The translations under genes were made by a program, and so were the position numbers. A stretch of DNA of 6,382 nt from an uncultured Clostridia bacterium (GTDB taxonomy: Bacteria > Bacillota > Clostridia > Oscillospirales > Acutalibacteraceae), in assembly GCA_937912045.1 (NCBI GenBank), contig CALDPI010000066.1:1-6382 (forward strand), given 5' to 3'. Every line of letters starts with the position of its first letter. Position 1 is the stretch's first letter. The notes under the pieces were generated by a model. The model did no database searches. It saw only the letters and a list, made by a program, of their open reading frames with translations, and was not told the DNA's origin. Below, one piece after another: positions 6,217 through 6,382 of the stretch.

Positions 6217-6382
6217 TTAACCCTCCATTTTTTCAAGTGCTTCTTTAACAAAGAAGCTGCCGCCGATTGCCTCTACCTTATCGAAGGCGAGGAATTCGTC
6301 TATGTTGCTGCGGTCAACGCCGCCTGTGGGTATGAATTTAACCTGTGGGAACGGTGCCGAGAGTGCCTTGAGCGCTTTAAGC
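6217..6382 (-). CDS. eda: KDPG/KHG aldolase, C-terminal 55 residues (5' end outside window)
   Basis: Only the last 55 codons are visible, with the stop TAA at 6217-6219. The translation includes FPQVKFIPTGGVDRSNIDEF and later VEAIGGSFFVKEALEKMEG. The PTGGV and GGS segments are the C-terminal phosphate-binding part of the class I aldolase that splits 2-keto-3-deoxy-6-phosphogluconate into pyruvate and glyceraldehyde 3-phosphate. The position usually holding Trp in GGSW is Phe here, a mild change. The catalytic Schiff-base lysine lies upstream, outside the window. The stop is 2 bases from the KDG kinase start, so the two genes form one transcript. The piece is too short for conventional ORF length cut-offs, but motifs and context make the assignment safe. 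Confidence 0.87.
   Translation of the reverse strand, partial: LKALKALSAPFPQVKFIPTGGVDRSNIDEFLAFDKVEAIGGSFFVKEALEKMEG
6221..6226 (-). promoter_or_regulatory. Ribosome binding site of KDG kinase inside aldolase 3' end
   Basis: Read on the minus strand, GGAGGG lies 6 bases before the kinase ATG and overlaps the last sense codons of the aldolase gene. This supports the annotated kinase start and translational coupling of the pair. Confidence 0.8.

Noticed and set aside
6069..6251. Minus-strand 60-codon frame across the aldolase/kinase junction
   Set aside because: It overlaps both real genes in another frame; its start falls inside the aldolase coding sequence and the protein has no family features.
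1..6382. Mobile elements, CRISPR arrays, tRNA or rRNA genes, phage genes
   Set aside because: No transposase or integrase motifs, no spaced direct repeats, no cloverleaf-like or rRNA-like stretches were seen; nearly all bases lie in conserved protein-coding genes.

Overview
The window looks like chromosomal DNA from a low-to-moderate GC Gram-positive bacterium of the class Clostridia, possibly a gut Oscillospirales relative. This is inferred from the AGGAGG-type ribosome binding sites, a sigma-A-type TATAAT box, the multi-membrane-span sensor kinase of a Firmicutes type, a lipobox-bearing serpin and the KDPG aldolase / KDG kinase arrangement. No species can be named from sequence alone. There are no RNA genes, insertion sequences, CRISPR arrays or long non-coding stretches; coding density is very high.

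Left half, plus strand. The window opens inside a membrane sensor histidine kinase whose N-terminus lies outside it. A 67-base gap with a consensus -10 box then leads into a tight three-gene unit: an ECF-type sigma factor (1704-2255), a single-pass membrane protein overlapping it by ATGA (2252-2836), and, 10 bases further on, a lipoprotein serpin (2847-4094). A strong hairpin closes the unit and serves both strands.

Right half, minus strand. Reading from the right edge: the C-terminal end of a KDPG aldolase, 2 bases later a PfkB-family 2-keto-3-deoxygluconate kinase, and 21 bases later a CaCA-family sodium/calcium antiporter. This looks like one operon for the last steps of uronate or pectin use (KDG to KDPG to pyruvate plus glyceraldehyde 3-phosphate) with an ion exchanger at its end.

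The most interesting part is the sigma factor / membrane protein / serpin unit. The serpin keeps the hinge sequence of inhibitory serpins and should be tethered outside the membrane by a lipid. The membrane protein sits where an anti-sigma factor normally lies but shows no recognised anti-sigma domain. The simplest reading is an envelope-stress or protease-sensing switch that makes a surface-anchored suicide protease inhibitor. That reading is inference from gene order and motifs.
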